DNA of 43,402 nucleotides from Holophagaceae bacterium (GTDB taxonomy: Bacteria; Acidobacteriota; Holophagae; Holophagales; Holophagaceae), in NCBI GenBank assembly GCA_025361205.1, contig JANYAS010000131.1, forward strand, positions 1 to 43,402, in the 5' to 3' direction. Below, one piece after another: positions 18,489 to 27,796 of the stretch. The notes under the pieces were generated by a model. That model saw nothing but the letters and a program-made list of their open reading frames with translations. It had not been told where the DNA came from and made no database searches. The position numbers were made by a program, and so were the translations under genes. Position 1 is the first letter of the stretch. Every line of letters begins with the position of its first letter.

Positions 18489-18543
18489 AGTTTCAAATTT
18501 TATGAATAAAAACTTGACAGAGTTTTCACAAAAGCACTATTTT
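18489..18543 (+). promoter_or_regulatory. Sigma-70-type promoter with inverted AAGTTT/AAACTT half-sites
   Basis: TTGACA (18514-18519), an 18-base spacer and TATTTT (18538-18543) form a near-consensus promoter in an unusually AT-rich patch. AAGTTT at 18489 and AAACTT at about 18510-18515 are inverted around AATTTTATGAAT and overlap the -35 box, a reasonable operator for the RpiR regulator encoded directly upstream. Confidence 0.6.
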
Positions 18544-18576
18544 CTTGTCATCAATCCCACATCCCAAGGAGGCGTG

Positions 18577-19186
18577 ATGGCTCGTCCTGCTGGTCTACGG
18601 GGTCCTGAAATTCCACTGGTACCTGGAGGCCATCGCTGCCCTCTTCCTCGGCATGGGCATACTCATCGGCCTGATCGCTGGCCTGGGACCCAGCACCATC
18701 GCGAAGCACTTTGTGGCGGGTGCCAAGGACATGGTGGGCGTGGTATTCATCGTGGCCTGCGCCCGGGCCCTGCTGGTGATCGCCAACGACGCGCAGATCA
18801 TGGACACCCTGCTGCTCTATGGTTCCAACGCCATCCGGGTGCTGCCCCACGCCGTGACCGCCCAGGTGATGTTCCTGGTGCAGTGCGTCATCAACTTCTT
18901 CATCCACTCCGGCACCGCCCAGGCGGCGCTGACCATGCCGGTACTGGCGCCCCTGTCCGACCTGGTGGGCGTTACCCGCCAGACCTGCGTCTACAGCTTT
19001 TCCCTCTCGGAACTCATCAATCCCATCCTGCCCACCAGTGCCGTGACCATGGGCGTGCTGGGCGCGGCCAAAATCCCTTGGGAAACCTGGGCCCGCTGGT
19101 TCCTGCCTCTCATGCTGATCCTCGTGGTGCTGGCCTTCCTGCTGCTGGTGCCTCCAACCCTGCTGTTCCATTGGGGCCCCGTGTAG
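18577..19186 (+). pseudogene. YfcC-family carboxylate/amino-acid transporter, 5' part deleted
   Basis: A strong promoter and a good RBS (AAGGAGG, 18567-18573) lead to ATG 18577, but after that codon the sequence joins out of frame to the C-terminal part of a YfcC/DcuC-like transporter. The transporter frame reads WLVLLVYGVLKFHWYLEAIA right after a TGA that overlaps the ATG, then continues through 19186. Motifs such as IVACARALLVIANDAQIMDT and NFFIHSGTAQAALTMPV are typical of the last half of these proteins, which normally exceed 450 residues; only about 200 remain. ATG 18653 could start a 177-residue fragment with four or five helices. A deletion of roughly half the gene, natural or from misassembly, is the simplest reading. 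Confidence 0.75.
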
Positions 19187-19195
19187 CCTAGAGGG

Positions 19196-19786
19196 ATGAC
19201 CACCCATCCCGACTACTGGAACCGCATCTACGAGGACGAGGGCCGGCCCGGCTGGGACATGGACGGGGCCACGCCCCTGGTGGGCGAGCTCCTGGAGCTG
19301 GCGCTGCCCCTGGGTCTAAAGCCGGGCGGGGATCTGGTGGTACCCGGCTGCGGCTACGGCCATGACGCCGCCGAGCTGGAGGCCCGGGGCTTCACGGTCT
19401 CGGGCCTGGATTTCGCCCCGCTCGCCATTCAGGGGGCCCTGCACCGCTACGGCAACCGGGTCGCCTGGTCCCAGGCGGATTGGTTCACAACAAAGCTTGG
19501 CCCCTGGAACGCCCTCTTCGATCACACCTGCTTCGTGGCCATGGATCCCCTCCGGCGCCCGGCCTACGTAGAGGCCTGCGCCAGCCACCTGCGATCCGGT
19601 GGGCTCTGGATGGCTGCGCTCTTCCATGATGTGAAAGGCCAGTCCGGACCGCCCCATGCCCTTGCCATGCTGGAAATGCGGCAGCTTGCCGAGGCCCGCT
19701 TCGAGGTGCTGCACCTGGCCGACGCCACGCAGAGCCATCCGCGCCGGGCGGGGCGGGAGTTCCTCATGGTGGCGAAGAAGCGTTGA
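19196..19786 (+). CDS. Thiopurine-methyltransferase-like SAM-dependent methyltransferase
   Basis: A 196-residue class I methyltransferase of the TPMT-like family. The N terminus PDYWNRIYEDEGRPGWDM is the family lead-in for the W-x(n)-GW substrate lid, VVPGCGYGHDAAELEARGF (about 49-67) is SAM motif I, and GLDFAP is motif II. TPMT-type enzymes methylate sulfur or selenium and halide-like acceptors. TAGCCT at 19184-19189 lies 6 bases before the ATG. It starts 9 bases after the transporter remnant. Confidence 0.83.
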   Translation: MTTHPDYWNRIYEDEGRPGWDMDGATPLVGELLELALPLGLKPGGDLVVPGCGYGHDAAELEARGFTVSGLDFAPLAIQGALHRYGNRVAWSQADWFTTKLGPWNALFDHTCFVAMDPLRRPAYVEACASHLRSGGLWMAALFHDVKGQSGPPHALAMLEMRQLAEARFEVLHLADATQSHPRRAGREFLMVAKKR

Positions 19787-19804
19787 CCCGGGCCGGTCCG
19801 CGCA

Positions 19805-20413
19805 TCAATCCTCAAGGCGGATCGCGGCCAGGGCGCTCATGACCTGGTCGGCGCAGGCCTGATAGTAGTCCCGCCCCGTCAGTTTCGCCGACAGGCCGGA
19901 GAAATCCACGGCGGGCCCGCTTACAACGGTGATCCGCCCTGGGCGGGGCCACCTGGCCTTTCGCGGCCAGCATTCATGGGCGCCAAAGAGGCGCAGCGGT
20001 ACCACCGGCACCCCGCCTTTGGCGATGATGAAGCCGACGCCAGCCTCCGCCGCCTGAAGGGTGCCATCGGGTGAGCGGGTGCCCTCCGGGAAAATGAGCA
20101 CGCGGTTCCCCTCCTTGAGCAGTCTCAGGATGCGTTTCATGCTGCCGAGATCCCCCGTGCCGAGGTCCACCGGGATCACCTGGATGCGTGGCAGCAGCCA
20201 GCCCAGGAAGCCCTTGAAGAGGGACTTGCGGGCCAGGTAGTAGATGGGATTGCGGAAACAGGCCCCGACCATGGACGGATCCAGATAGCTCACGTGGTTG
20301 GCCACGATGAGGGCACCCCCGGACTCGGGCAGGAACTCCCGGTGCAGGACGCGGTGCCGGAAGCAGACGCGGCTGACGAGGCGGGCAAGGGTGTGGACGA
20401 GCCAATAGATCAT
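19805..20413 (-). CDS. plsC: 1-acyl-sn-glycerol-3-phosphate acyltransferase (PlsC family)
   Basis: A 202-residue membrane-associated acyltransferase that makes phosphatidic acid from lysophosphatidic acid. It has an N-terminal hydrophobic helix (WLVHTLARLVSRVCF), the catalytic NHVSYLD (N-H-x4-D, about residue 39), the substrate motif FPEGTRS (about 108) and the later VPVVPLRLFG. Length is on the short side but complete. It converges on the methyltransferase gene with an 18-base gap. Other lipid acyltransferases of the same family are possible. Confidence 0.85.
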   Translation of the reverse strand: MIYWLVHTLARLVSRVCFRHRVLHREFLPESGGALIVANHVSYLDPSMVGACFRNPIYYLARKSLFKGFLGWLLPRIQVIPVDLGTGDLGSMKRILRLLKEGNRVLIFPEGTRSPDGTLQAAEAGVGFIIAKGGVPVVPLRLFGAHECWPRKARWPRPGRITVVSGPAVDFSGLSAKLTGRDYYQACADQVMSALAAIRLED

Positions 20414-20521
20414 GGGGTGGCCAGCAGAAAGGAGAGACAGGTCATAGATCCAGTCTAGGGGCTATTTTCAGTACTCCTGCGTACCGGTCAGACTCAGCCT
20501 GATACCAACGAGCGTTCAGGA

Positions 20522-20803
20522 CGAAAGAAAAAGCAACTTCACCACCAAGGCGCCAAGGGCACCAAGAACGGTATGGATATTGGCTTTCGCTTTTCTTCTC
20601 GGTATCCGCGCTGGGGATACGCGAGACAAAGGGAAACTTGGTGCCCTCTCAGTATCGCCTGCGGCGATACACGAGGCGAAATGACGCGAATCGCCCTGCG
20701 GGTGCGCGAAAGGCGATCGGACATCCTTCCGCCTCCACACACGGGGCTGTCCTGGCGGCCCCTCCGCGCTGCGTTTCGCGCCCTTTCGCGGTTACATGCT
20801 TTT
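20522..20803. repeat. Composite palindromic locus I (CACCAAGG- and GCGAAAGG-type tandem units)
   Basis: The left side holds CACCACCAAGGCGCCAAGGG and ACCAAG units. CTTGGTGCCCT (20637-20647) is the exact inverse of AGGGCACCAAG. The right side, 20766-20800, holds CGTTTCGCGCCCTTTCGCGG, inverse to GCGCGAAAGGCG-type pieces near 20704. Inside are two related hairpins, GTATCC/GGATAC at about 20602-20620 and GTATCGCC-TGC-GGCGATAC at 20652-20670. It appears to be two or more elements nested together. No gene lies in 20414-20913; the flanks outside this locus show nothing recognisable. Confidence 0.75.
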
Positions 20804-20913
20804 ATCGGCTGGGCTTGAGTGAGATCGGGCTGAGTTTCGCTGGTAACCAGGTTTTCTTTTTGAATGCAAGTTCGGACGAGTGCCTGTTCCTACCGCGCGC
20901 CGCCAGGGAAGTT

Positions 20914-21231
20914 TCAGTTGATGACCTTCGGCGGCCGGGGCAGGTCTTCTTCTTCGCCCCGCCCCCGGGTGGCCAACGCCACGGCGAGGGTCCAGAAGGG
21001 CGCCAGGTTGAGGTAGGGCACTGCCTCCGTGACGAAGGAGGGCAGAAAGGCCCAGTGGAAGCCCAGCATGGCCCAGAGGATGGCCATGGTGAGCACATCC
21101 AGCCCCGCGCCCAGCAACCAGCCCACGGGACCGGCCGCGTCGGCCGGGATCTGGATGGCATCCACGGTCAGGGCGAGGGCCCAGGCGAGGCGGAGGCGGG
21201 TCCGGCTGAGGGGCGGCTTGGGGGCGGACAT
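20914..21231 (-). CDS. Small membrane protein, unknown function
   Basis: A 105-residue protein with three predicted hydrophobic stretches (LRLAWALALTVDAIQIP; GWLLGAGLDVLTMAILWAML; LNLAPFWTLAVALAT). Positive and Pro-rich ends suggest cytoplasmic termini. The type is widespread in environmental bacteria, but no family name is recognised. ATG 21231 is chosen over an upstream in-frame start because it follows TACACT by 6 bases and because the upstream extension overlaps the divergent hemerythrin gene's control region. Confidence 0.65.
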   Translation of the reverse strand: MSAPKPPLSRTRLRLAWALALTVDAIQIPADAAGPVGWLLGAGLDVLTMAILWAMLGFHWAFLPSFVTEAVPYLNLAPFWTLAVALATRGRGEEEDLPRPPKVIN

Positions 21232-21237
21232 GGTCGC

Positions 21238-21243
21238 AGTGTA
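21238..21243 (-). promoter_or_regulatory. Candidate -10 box (TACACT) 6 bases before the start codon
   Basis: On the minus strand TACACT is followed by GCGACC and then ATG 21231, without a Shine-Dalgarno sequence. Confidence 0.45.
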
Positions 21244-21310
21244 CCGGAACTGATCGGGCCACCGCCCCTGCCGATAGGCTGGGGGACCACCCGCATGAAG
21301 GAAGGCGCCC

Positions 21311-22324
21311 ATGGCTCACATCCGGTGGAAGGACCGCAATAACATCGGCTAAAAGGACATCGACGCCCAGCACCGCGGGTTGCTGGATCTCCTCAACGAG
21401 CTCATCGATCTGGTCGACGAGGCGGCTGACCCCGAGCGGGTTTCTGAGATCTACCGCCGCCTCTGCGCCTATGCGCTGACGCACTTCTCGCGGGAGGAGC
21501 GATACTTGCAGGCCGCAGGCTACGCCGACCTGGCGCGCCAGAAGGAGGAACACGGGACGTTCATCCACAAGCTCCTGGAGTTGGATCACACCTATGGCCC
21601 TACCGATCCCCGGCTGCTGACGGACACCCGTCAGTTCCTCCAGCACTGGTACCTGGATCACATCCTCCATTCCGACATGCAATATGTGAAGACGCTGAAG
21701 CGGTTTGCCACCGAGGCGCCCGTGAAGGCCGTCCTCTTCGACTTCGGCAATGTCATCTGCCAGTTCGACCACCGGCGGTTTCTCGAGGTCCTTGCGGCCG
21801 CCTGTGGGAAGTCCGTCGAAACGCTTCAGGCCTTGATCTTCGAGCACTCGGAACTGCCTCGGGCCTACGAATCCGGTGCCATCGACTCTTCCCGATTCCT
21901 GGCCAAGGTCTCGGCTTTGTGTGGTCATGACTTCCCGGAAGCGGACTTCATCCAGGCCTTCACGGGAATCTTCACGCTCATCGAGGCCACCCTGGACCTG
22001 ATCCGGAAGCTGAAGCCGCACTACAAGCTGGGCCTCATCTCCGACACCAACCCCTGGCATTTTGAATTCGGCATCCGCAATTCGGAAGTGTTCCCCCTCT
22101 TCGACTCGGTGACCCTGTCCTACGAGGTTGGTGCCATGAAACCGGATCCCCGCCTCTTCGAGGACGCCCTGGAGAAGCTGGACCTCCTGGCCGAGGAATG
22201 CGTCTACATCAACGACCGCCCCCCCTTTGCCGAAGTCGCCACGGCCCACCTCCTGCGCGGGATCGCCTACACCTCGCCCGAGGCCTTGCTGGCTCGGTTG
22301 CGCCAGCTGAAGGTGGCCTTCTGA
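21311..22324 (+). pseudogene. Hemerythrin-HAD phosphatase fusion interrupted by an in-frame stop
   Basis: From ATG 21311 the frame reads MAHIRWKDRNNIG, then TAA (21350-21352), then KDIDAQHRGLLDLLNEL and on without a break to 22324. The N-terminal 135 residues are a hemerythrin-like di-iron domain (ligand His in DAQH, then HFSREERYL, EEHGTF and HWYLDHILHSD). From about 140 a HAD-like hydrolase follows (VLFDFGNVICQFD motif I, GLISDTNPWHF motif II, KPDPRLF motif III, YINDRPPF motif IV), close to YihX-type sugar phosphatases. The stop replaces a residue that is normally hydrophobic (IGVKDID in relatives). Restart at a downstream TTG would lose the first iron ligand. A sequencing error is the main alternative. 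Confidence 0.8.
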
Positions 22325-22801
22325 TTAGCGGCGCGCCTTGGCCGTCACCCGTTCGATCACGATCCGAAGGACGGTGGTGCGGAAGTGAGTCTTCTCGATT
22401 TCCTGGGCCACGACCTCGGGATGCTCCGGGGCAAAGCGCACTCCCAGCGCCTGCAACGCCGCGCGCCGCTCGCCCTCATCCGCCAGCAGCTCCACCCTTC
22501 CGAAGACGATGGCGCTTTCGTAGCGGGTGGCCAGCTCCATGGGCAGGGCCTCGGCCTGGGTCACCACGCAGTAGGACACCTTCGGGTTGGCCGCGATGTT
22601 CCTCAGCTTGTGTCCCTCGGTGGCGCTGTGCAGGATCAGGGCGCCGTCCAGCATTACGTGGTTCAAGGGAACGGCGTAGGGCCAGCCCTCCGCATCCACG
22701 GTGGCTAGCACACCCCACTCCGCCCGCTGGAGGATTTCCAGAGCCGCGGCGGCATCCAGCCCCCGGTCCCGGCGACGCATGGGATGGTCAGGTGCGCTCA
22801 T
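22325..22801 (-). CDS. Pyridoxamine 5'-phosphate oxidase-like flavin-binding protein
   Basis: A 158-residue protein of the split-barrel PNPOx-like class. ILQRAEWGVLATVDAEGWPY followed by AVPLNHVML is the usual opening, and GHKLRNIAANPKVSYCVV is the phosphate-binding region. Members reduce or bind flavins, F420 or heme; the ligand here is unknown. ATG 22801 overlaps the TGA of mutS, so it is translated from the mutS mRNA. Its stop codon directly abuts that of the converging HAD gene with zero bases between. Confidence 0.8.
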   Translation of the reverse strand: MSAPDHPMRRRDRGLDAAAALEILQRAEWGVLATVDAEGWPYAVPLNHVMLDGALILHSATEGHKLRNIAANPKVSYCVVTQAEALPMELATRYESAIVFGRVELLADEGERRAALQALGVRFAPEHPEVVAQEIEKTHFRTTVLRIVIERVTAKARR

Positions 22802-25335
22802 GGCTTGCCTTTCTGTTTTCCCGCCACCCAGTTCAGGACGTCCAGCGGCGTCATCCGATTCAGGTCCAGCGCCTCCAACTCCGAGCGCAGGGGGTCGGCC
22901 TCGGTTTCGAAGGGCAGCAGGGCCGGCTGCTGCATCCCCTGTGAACGGCGGCCTTCGACAAGCGCCTCGGTCATCGCCGAGAGCAGGCGCTGGGCCTTCT
23001 GGATGACGGCCTTCGGAATCCCCGCCAGGCGGGCCACCTGGATGCCGTAGCTGCGGTCGGCGGGCCCCGGCGCCACGCGGTGGAGGAAGTGCAGCTGTTC
23101 CTCCCACTCCTGCACTTCCACGTGCAGGTTCTGGATGCGGGAGTCGTCCGCCAGTTTGGTCATTTCGAAGTAATGCGTGGCGAACAAGGTTCTCGGTGCG
23201 CCGCCCTTGAGATCCCGCAGGAACACGGCGATGGCCTCGGCCAGGGCGAGGCCGTCCCGGGTGGAGGTGCCGCGCCCGATCTCGTCCAGGATCACCAGGC
23301 TGGCGGCGGTGGCCTGGTTGAGGATCCGCGCCGTCTCCGTCATCTCCACCATGAAGGTGGACTGGCCCTTGGACAGCTGATCCGAGGCGCCGATACGGGT
23401 GAAGATCCGGTCCACCAGACCGAAGCGCATGAGTTCGGCGGGCACGAAGGAGCCGGTCTGGGCCAGCACCACCAGCAGGGCCGTGGTGCGCAGGAAAGTG
23501 GACTTGCCGCCCATGTTGGGACCGGTCACCACGGCCATGGGCTGGCCTGCGCTGAACTGCAGGTCGTTGGGAATGCACTCCCGGCTCAGCCGCGCCTCCA
23601 GCATGGGGTGACGGGCCGCCGCCAGGACGAGCTCGCGGTCTTCACCCAGCTCGGGCCGGGTCCACCCGGACAGCCGGGCCCGCTCCGCCAGGGCCGCCAG
23701 CACATCCAGCGCGGCCACGGCCCGGGCCAGGCGGGTGAGCTCGGCCCGGTGCTCCAGCACCAGCGCCAGCAAGCGCTGAAACTGGATCGCCTCCAGACGA
23801 CCCTGATCGCTTTCGGCGCTCAGGAGCCGTTGCTCGAAGGCCACCAGCTTCTCGGTGGTGAAGCGCTCGGCATTGGCCAGGGTCTGCTTGCGGAGGAAGT
23901 GGGCGGGCACGGCGCCCAGGTTAGCTTTCGTGATCTCGAAGTAATAGCCGAACACCCGGTTGTACTTGATCTTGAGGGTCTGGATGCCGCTGGCCCGGCG
24001 CTCCTCTTCTTCGAGTTCCAGCATCACCTGCTTGGCGTCCCGAGCGAGGCGGCGCACGGCGTCCAGCTCGGGGTCCACACCCTCGCGGATGACGCCACCC
24101 TTCTCCTGGTCCAGGGGCGGTGCCTCGGCCAGGCAGCGCTGAAGCTCCTGCAGCAAGGATGAACAGAGCGGCGTATCAGCTGGCCACAGGCCCAGGCTGG
24201 CCACTTCGTCCACCCAGCCCTCGTCCTGGATGCGGGCGGGCAGTTTCTGGAGCACCGCCAGGCCTTCCCGCAGCTGGGCCAGCTCGGGCGGATTGGCGAG
24301 CCCCAGGGCCACGCGCCCCAGCAAACGATCCAGATCCGGCACCTGGGCGAGGAGCGTCTGAATGGGCGTGCGTCGGCGGTCCTCGGTGAGCCAGGCCACC
24401 TGCGACCAGCGCCCTTCGAGGGCGGCGCGTTCGCGCAAGGGCTGCTCCAGCCAGGCCTTCAGCAGCCGCGAACCCAGGCGCGTGCGGCACTGGTCCAGCA
24501 GGGCCAGCAGGGAGCCGACGCGGCCCCCGTCAAAGCCGTTGACGAAGACTTCCAGGTGGCGGGCGCTGGTGGCGTCGAGCAGGGGACCGGCGGCGCCCAG
24601 TTCGAGACTCACGCCCTGCAGGTGGGCGGGGCGGCCCTTTTGCGTGGCCTCCACCTGATCCAGCAGCGCCGCCAGGGCGCCCAGGGCCGCCGGATAGGGA
24701 TCCAGGCCCACGCCTTCCAGGTGCTGCCAGCCGAAGAAGGCGAGCACCTGCTGCTTGGCGCGGGAGGGTTCGAAGCGCCAGGCGGGCAGCCGGGTGCGGG
24801 CGGCCTCGACCTCTGGAATGTCTGCGGCCCCCTCGACCAGAATCAATTCCTGGGGCGCCAGGCGTTCCAGGGTGGCCCGGAGCGCCTCCTCGCCCTCGCC
24901 CGGCAACACGCGCAGGGCGCCGGAGGCCAGCTGGAGCAGGGCCAGTCCCCAGGAGGTGCCTGAGCGGTGCAGAGCGCAAAGCCAACGGGCATCGTCGTCC
25001 AGCCAGGTGCCGGGCGTGATGATGCGCTTGATGGCGCGAGGCAGCAGGCCCTTGACGTCCTCGGCCTTGGCCGTGGGCTCAGCGATGGCCGCGGAAAAGC
25101 CCGCCGCCAGCAGCTTGGGCAGGTAGGACTCCAGCGCGAAGTGCGGCACGCCGCACATGGGGGTCTCGCCTACCGTGCCTTTGCCCCGCAGCGTGAGCGC
25201 GATCTCCAGCACCGGCGCCGCCCGCACCGCGTCCTCGCCCAGGATTTCGTAAAAGTCCCCCATGCGCGTGAGCAGCACAGCCTCGCCCGCCTCGCGCTTG
25301 AGGCCTGCAATCTGCTGCATCATGGGGCTGGACAT
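22798..25335 (-). CDS. mutS: DNA mismatch repair ATPase MutS
   Basis: A complete 845-residue MutS. It binds mispairs through the N-terminal Phe-x-Glu motif (MGDFYEIL, about residues 25-32) and uses ATP through GPNMGGKST (about 605) and DEIGRGTSTRDGLALAEA (about 682). Clamp, lever and connector regions are of normal length. The C terminus keeps a short helix-turn-helix (MTPLDVLNWVAGK) for dimerisation. It is followed by the PNPOx-like gene in a 4-base ATGA overlap, and is divergent from the aminotransferase gene. GATTCT sits 6 bases before the ATG and no Shine-Dalgarno sequence is seen. Confidence 0.96.
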   Translation of the reverse strand: MSSPMMQQIAGLKREAGEAVLLTRMGDFYEILGEDAVRAAPVLEIALTLRGKGTVGETPMCGVPHFALESYLPKLLAAGFSAAIAEPTAKAEDVKGLLPRAIKRIITPGTWLDDDARWLCALHRSGTSWGLALLQLASGALRVLPGEGEEALRATLERLAPQELILVEGAADIPEVEAARTRLPAWRFEPSRAKQQVLAFFGWQHLEGVGLDPYPAALGALAALLDQVEATQKGRPAHLQGVSLELGAAGPLLDATSARHLEVFVNGFDGGRVGSLLALLDQCRTRLGSRLLKAWLEQPLRERAALEGRWSQVAWLTEDRRRTPIQTLLAQVPDLDRLLGRVALGLANPPELAQLREGLAVLQKLPARIQDEGWVDEVASLGLWPADTPLCSSLLQELQRCLAEAPPLDQEKGGVIREGVDPELDAVRRLARDAKQVMLELEEEERRASGIQTLKIKYNRVFGYYFEITKANLGAVPAHFLRKQTLANAERFTTEKLVAFEQRLLSAESDQGRLEAIQFQRLLALVLEHRAELTRLARAVAALDVLAALAERARLSGWTRPELGEDRELVLAAARHPMLEARLSRECIPNDLQFSAGQPMAVVTGPNMGGKSTFLRTTALLVVLAQTGSFVPAELMRFGLVDRIFTRIGASDQLSKGQSTFMVEMTETARILNQATAASLVILDEIGRGTSTRDGLALAEAIAVFLRDLKGGAPRTLFATHYFEMTKLADDSRIQNLHVEVQEWEEQLHFLHRVAPGPADRSYGIQVARLAGIPKAVIQKAQRLLSAMTEALVEGRRSQGMQQPALLPFETEADPLRSELEALDLNRMTPLDVLNWVAGKQKGKP

Positions 25336-25341
25336 AGGCTG

Positions 25342-25347
25342 AGAATC
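25342..25347 (-). promoter_or_regulatory. Candidate -10 box (GATTCT) 6 bases before mutS
   Basis: Minus strand GATTCT, CAGCCT, then ATG 25335. The 125-base divergent gap to 25461 also has two TGGGAAG copies (25354 and 25363) and an inverted CTTCCCA (25384-25390), possibly control sites. Confidence 0.4.
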
Positions 25348-25460
25348 GAGGAATGGGAAGAGTGGGAAGGACGATGCCTCGATCTTCCCACAGGGCGGCG
25401 CGGAAGTGTCCCTGGGGCTCCGCCCGTTCTGCTGGAATAATCGATCCCCGGGAGAGGCCC

Positions 25461-26693
25461 ATGACGCATGCTGAGATCGCCTTTGACCGCTGCCGGGACG
25501 ACTTCCCAGCCCTGGCCCGCCAGCAGGATGGACAACCCCTGGCCTATTTCGACGGGCCCGGCGGCACCCAGGTTCCCCGCCCGGTGATCGAAGCCATCAC
25601 CCGCTACTACAGCCGGGGGACCGCCAACACCCATGGTCCGTTCGCCACTTCGAAAGAGACCGACCAGCTCATCCAGGCCACCCGGGAAGCCGTCGCCGCC
25701 CTGCTGGGCGCCCCCGCCTGGTGGTGCATCTCCTTCGGCGCCAACATGACCAGCCTAGCCTTCGCCCTCAGCCACGCCCTGGCGCGGTCCCTCCAGCCGG
25801 GGGATGAAATCGTCATCACGCAGCTGGACCATGAGGCCAACCGGGGCCCCTGGAAGGCCCTGGCGGAGCAGGGCGCCCTGGTGCGGGAGGTGGCCCTGCG
25901 CCCCGACGGCACCCTCGACCCCGAGGATTTTGCCCGACAGGTCACCGCGCGCACCCGCCTGGTGGCCGTGGGCTATGCCTCGAACCTTCTCGGCACCGTG
26001 AACGACGTGGCCCTGGCCCGGCGGCTGTCCAAGGCCGTGGGCGCTCTCCTGCTGGTGGATGCAGTACATGGCGCCCCCCACTTCCCGTTGGATGTGGTGG
26101 CCATGGACGCGGACTTCCTGCTCTGCTCCGCCTACAAGTTCTACGGCCCCCACGTGGGCATCCTCTACACGCGCCCCGGCCTGCTCGAAACCCTGGAGCC
26201 GGACCGGCTTTGCACCGTGGACCCGGAGGCCCCCTGGCGCATTGAGACCGGCACCCTCAACCACGCGGCCCTGGCCGGGGTCAAGGCTGCGGTGGAATAC
26301 CTCGCCAGCTTCGGTGAAGGGTCGGAGCTCCGCACGCAGCTTCAGGACGCCCTGGCCAACATCGAGGCCCGGGAACGCCAGGTGGCCCGGCACTATGCCG
26401 AGCAGGCGGCCAGAATTCCCGGCTTGCGAGTCTGGGGACCGAGTTTCCTCGCCCTGCACCGCGCCCCGACGGTGGCCGTGACCCTTGAAGGAATTTCGCC
26501 CTTGGAAGCCGCCAAGCGGCTCGGCAAGCGGGGCGTGCTGGTGGGCGACGGGCACTTCTATGCCGCCCGGGCCTCCGAGGTGCTCGGCCTAGCCGAGGGG
26601 GGCGGCGTGCTCCGGGCCGGCATGTCCCTCTACACCACGGAGGCCGAGGTGGATCGTTTGGTGGAGGGCCTGGCCGGCCTGGCGAGGCGCTGA
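25461..26693 (+). CDS. Cysteine desulfurase-like class V aminotransferase
   Basis: A 410-residue PLP enzyme of the class V fold, in the cysteine-desulfurase-like subgroup that opens with [11 protein letters not shown] and [11 protein letters not shown]. The PLP Lys is in [11 protein letters not shown] (about 222), preceded by the Asp of [10 protein letters not shown]. It lacks the desulfurase active-site Cys loop seen in IscS, so sulfur mobilisation is not assured. ATG 25461 follows GGGAGAGG. The TGA overlaps the ATG of the LhgO-like gene, making a two-gene operon. Confidence 0.85.
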   Translation: MTHAEIAFDRCRDDFPALARQQDGQPLAYFDGPGGTQVPRPVIEAITRYYSRGTANTHGPFATSKETDQLIQATREAVAALLGAPAWWCISFGANMTSLAFALSHALARSLQPGDEIVITQLDHEANRGPWKALAEQGALVREVALRPDGTLDPEDFARQVTARTRLVAVGYASNLLGTVNDVALARRLSKAVGALLLVDAVHGAPHFPLDVVAMDADFLLCSAYKFYGPHVGILYTRPGLLETLEPDRLCTVDPEAPWRIETGTLNHAALAGVKAAVEYLASFGEGSELRTQLQDALANIEARERQVARHYAEQAARIPGLRVWGPSFLALHRAPTVAVTLEGISPLEAAKRLGKRGVLVGDGHFYAARASEVLGLAEGGGVLRAGMSLYTTEAEVDRLVEGLAGLARR

Positions 26694-27796
26694 TGGAACG
26701 TGTCGAGTGTGTCGTCATCGGGGCCGGTGTGGTGGGCTTGGCCCTGGCCCGGCAGCTGGCCCTGGCGGGCCGCGAGGTGGTGGTGCTCGAGGCAGAGGAG
26801 CGCATCGGCACAGGCATCAGTTCCCGCAACAGCGAGGTGATCCATGCGGGGATCTACTACCCGGCTGGATCCCTGAAGGCCCGGCTCTGTGTGGCGGGCA
26901 ACCGCGCCCTCTACGCCTACTGCGCGGCCAAGGGCGTGGCGCACCGCCGCTGCGGCAAGCTCATCGTGGCGACAGACGAGAACCAGGTGCAAGCCTTGCG
27001 CGAGCTGCGCACCCGAGCGGAGGCCAACGGCGTGTTGGACCTCCAGTGGCTGGACGCCCAGGCGGCCGTGGCCCTGGAGCCCCAGCTGCGCTGCGCCGCC
27101 GCTCTGCTGTCGCCCAGCACCGGCATCGTGGACAGCCACGGTCTCATGCGCGCCTTGCGCCACGAGGCGGAGGACCATGGCGCCACGGTGGTGTTGAAGA
27201 GCCCGGTCCTGGGCGGGTGCGCCACTTCGGCGGGGCTGGAGATCGAGGTCGGCGGGGACGAGCCCATGGCCCTGCAGGCTGATCGCATCTTCAACTGTGC
27301 GGGCCTGGGGGCCCAGACCGTGGCGAGGTCCTTCGCGGGGATCCGCCGCCAGGCCATCCCTCCCCTGCACTTAGCCAAGGGCAATTACTATGGCCTCTCC
27401 GGCCCGGCACCCTGCTCACGGCTGGTGTATCCCGTGCCCGCCCAGGGCGGACTGGGCGTGCACCTCACCCTGGATCTGGGCGCCCAGGCCCGGTTCGGGC
27501 CGGACGTGGAATGGGTGGACCGCGAGGACTACGATGTAGACCCGCGACGGGCCGACGCCTTTTATGACGAAGTCCGGAAGTACTGGCCCAGCCTGCCGGA
27601 CGATTCCCTTCAGCCGGCCTACGCGGGCATCCGGCCTAAGATCCACGGCCCAGGCGAGGCCGCGCCGGACTTCCTTGTCCAGCGCGAGGACGCCCACGGG
27701 GTTCCCGGCCTGGTGAACCTGTTCGGCATCGAGTCGCCGGGCCTCACCGCGGCCCTGGCCCTGGCGGCTCAGGTGGCGGACGGCGGCCGTGCCTGA
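26693..27796 (+). CDS. L-2-hydroxyglutarate oxidase-like FAD-dependent oxidoreductase
   Basis: A 367-residue FAD enzyme of the DAO family. [20 protein letters not shown] (residues 5-24) binds FAD, and [20 protein letters not shown] (about 46) with [16 protein letters not shown] (about 243) are hallmarks of LhgO/YgaF-type 2-hydroxyacid oxidases. It likely oxidises L-2-hydroxyglutarate or a similar acid and passes electrons to quinone. The start overlaps the stop of the aminotransferase. Its 3' end overlaps the convergent DmsBC gene by 28 bases. Confidence 0.82.
   Translation: MERVECVVIGAGVVGLALARQLALAGREVVVLEAEERIGTGISSRNSEVIHAGIYYPAGSLKARLCVAGNRALYAYCAAKGVAHRRCGKLIVATDENQVQALRELRTRAEANGVLDLQWLDAQAAVALEPQLRCAAALLSPSTGIVDSHGLMRALRHEAEDHGATVVLKSPVLGGCATSAGLEIEVGGDEPMALQADRIFNCAGLGAQTVARSFAGIRRQAIPPLHLAKGNYYGLSGPAPCSRLVYPVPAQGGLGVHLTLDLGAQARFGPDVEWVDREDYDVDPRRADAFYDEVRKYWPSLPDDSLQPAYAGIRPKIHGPGEAAPDFLVQREDAHGVPGLVNLFGIESPGLTAALALAAQVADGGRA

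Noticed and set aside
18502..19191. 229-codon frame starting in the AT-rich promoter
   Set aside because: Out of frame with the transporter homology; composition after codon 25 is Pro/Arg/His-rich shadow.
20792..22249. 485-codon minus-strand frame
   Set aside because: Antisense to the hemerythrin-HAD sequence, which has clear domain motifs; composition is a shadow pattern.
22325..23578. 417-codon extension of the PNPOx-like gene
   Set aside because: The part before ATG 22801 is a shadow frame of mutS; the family N terminus begins at 22801.
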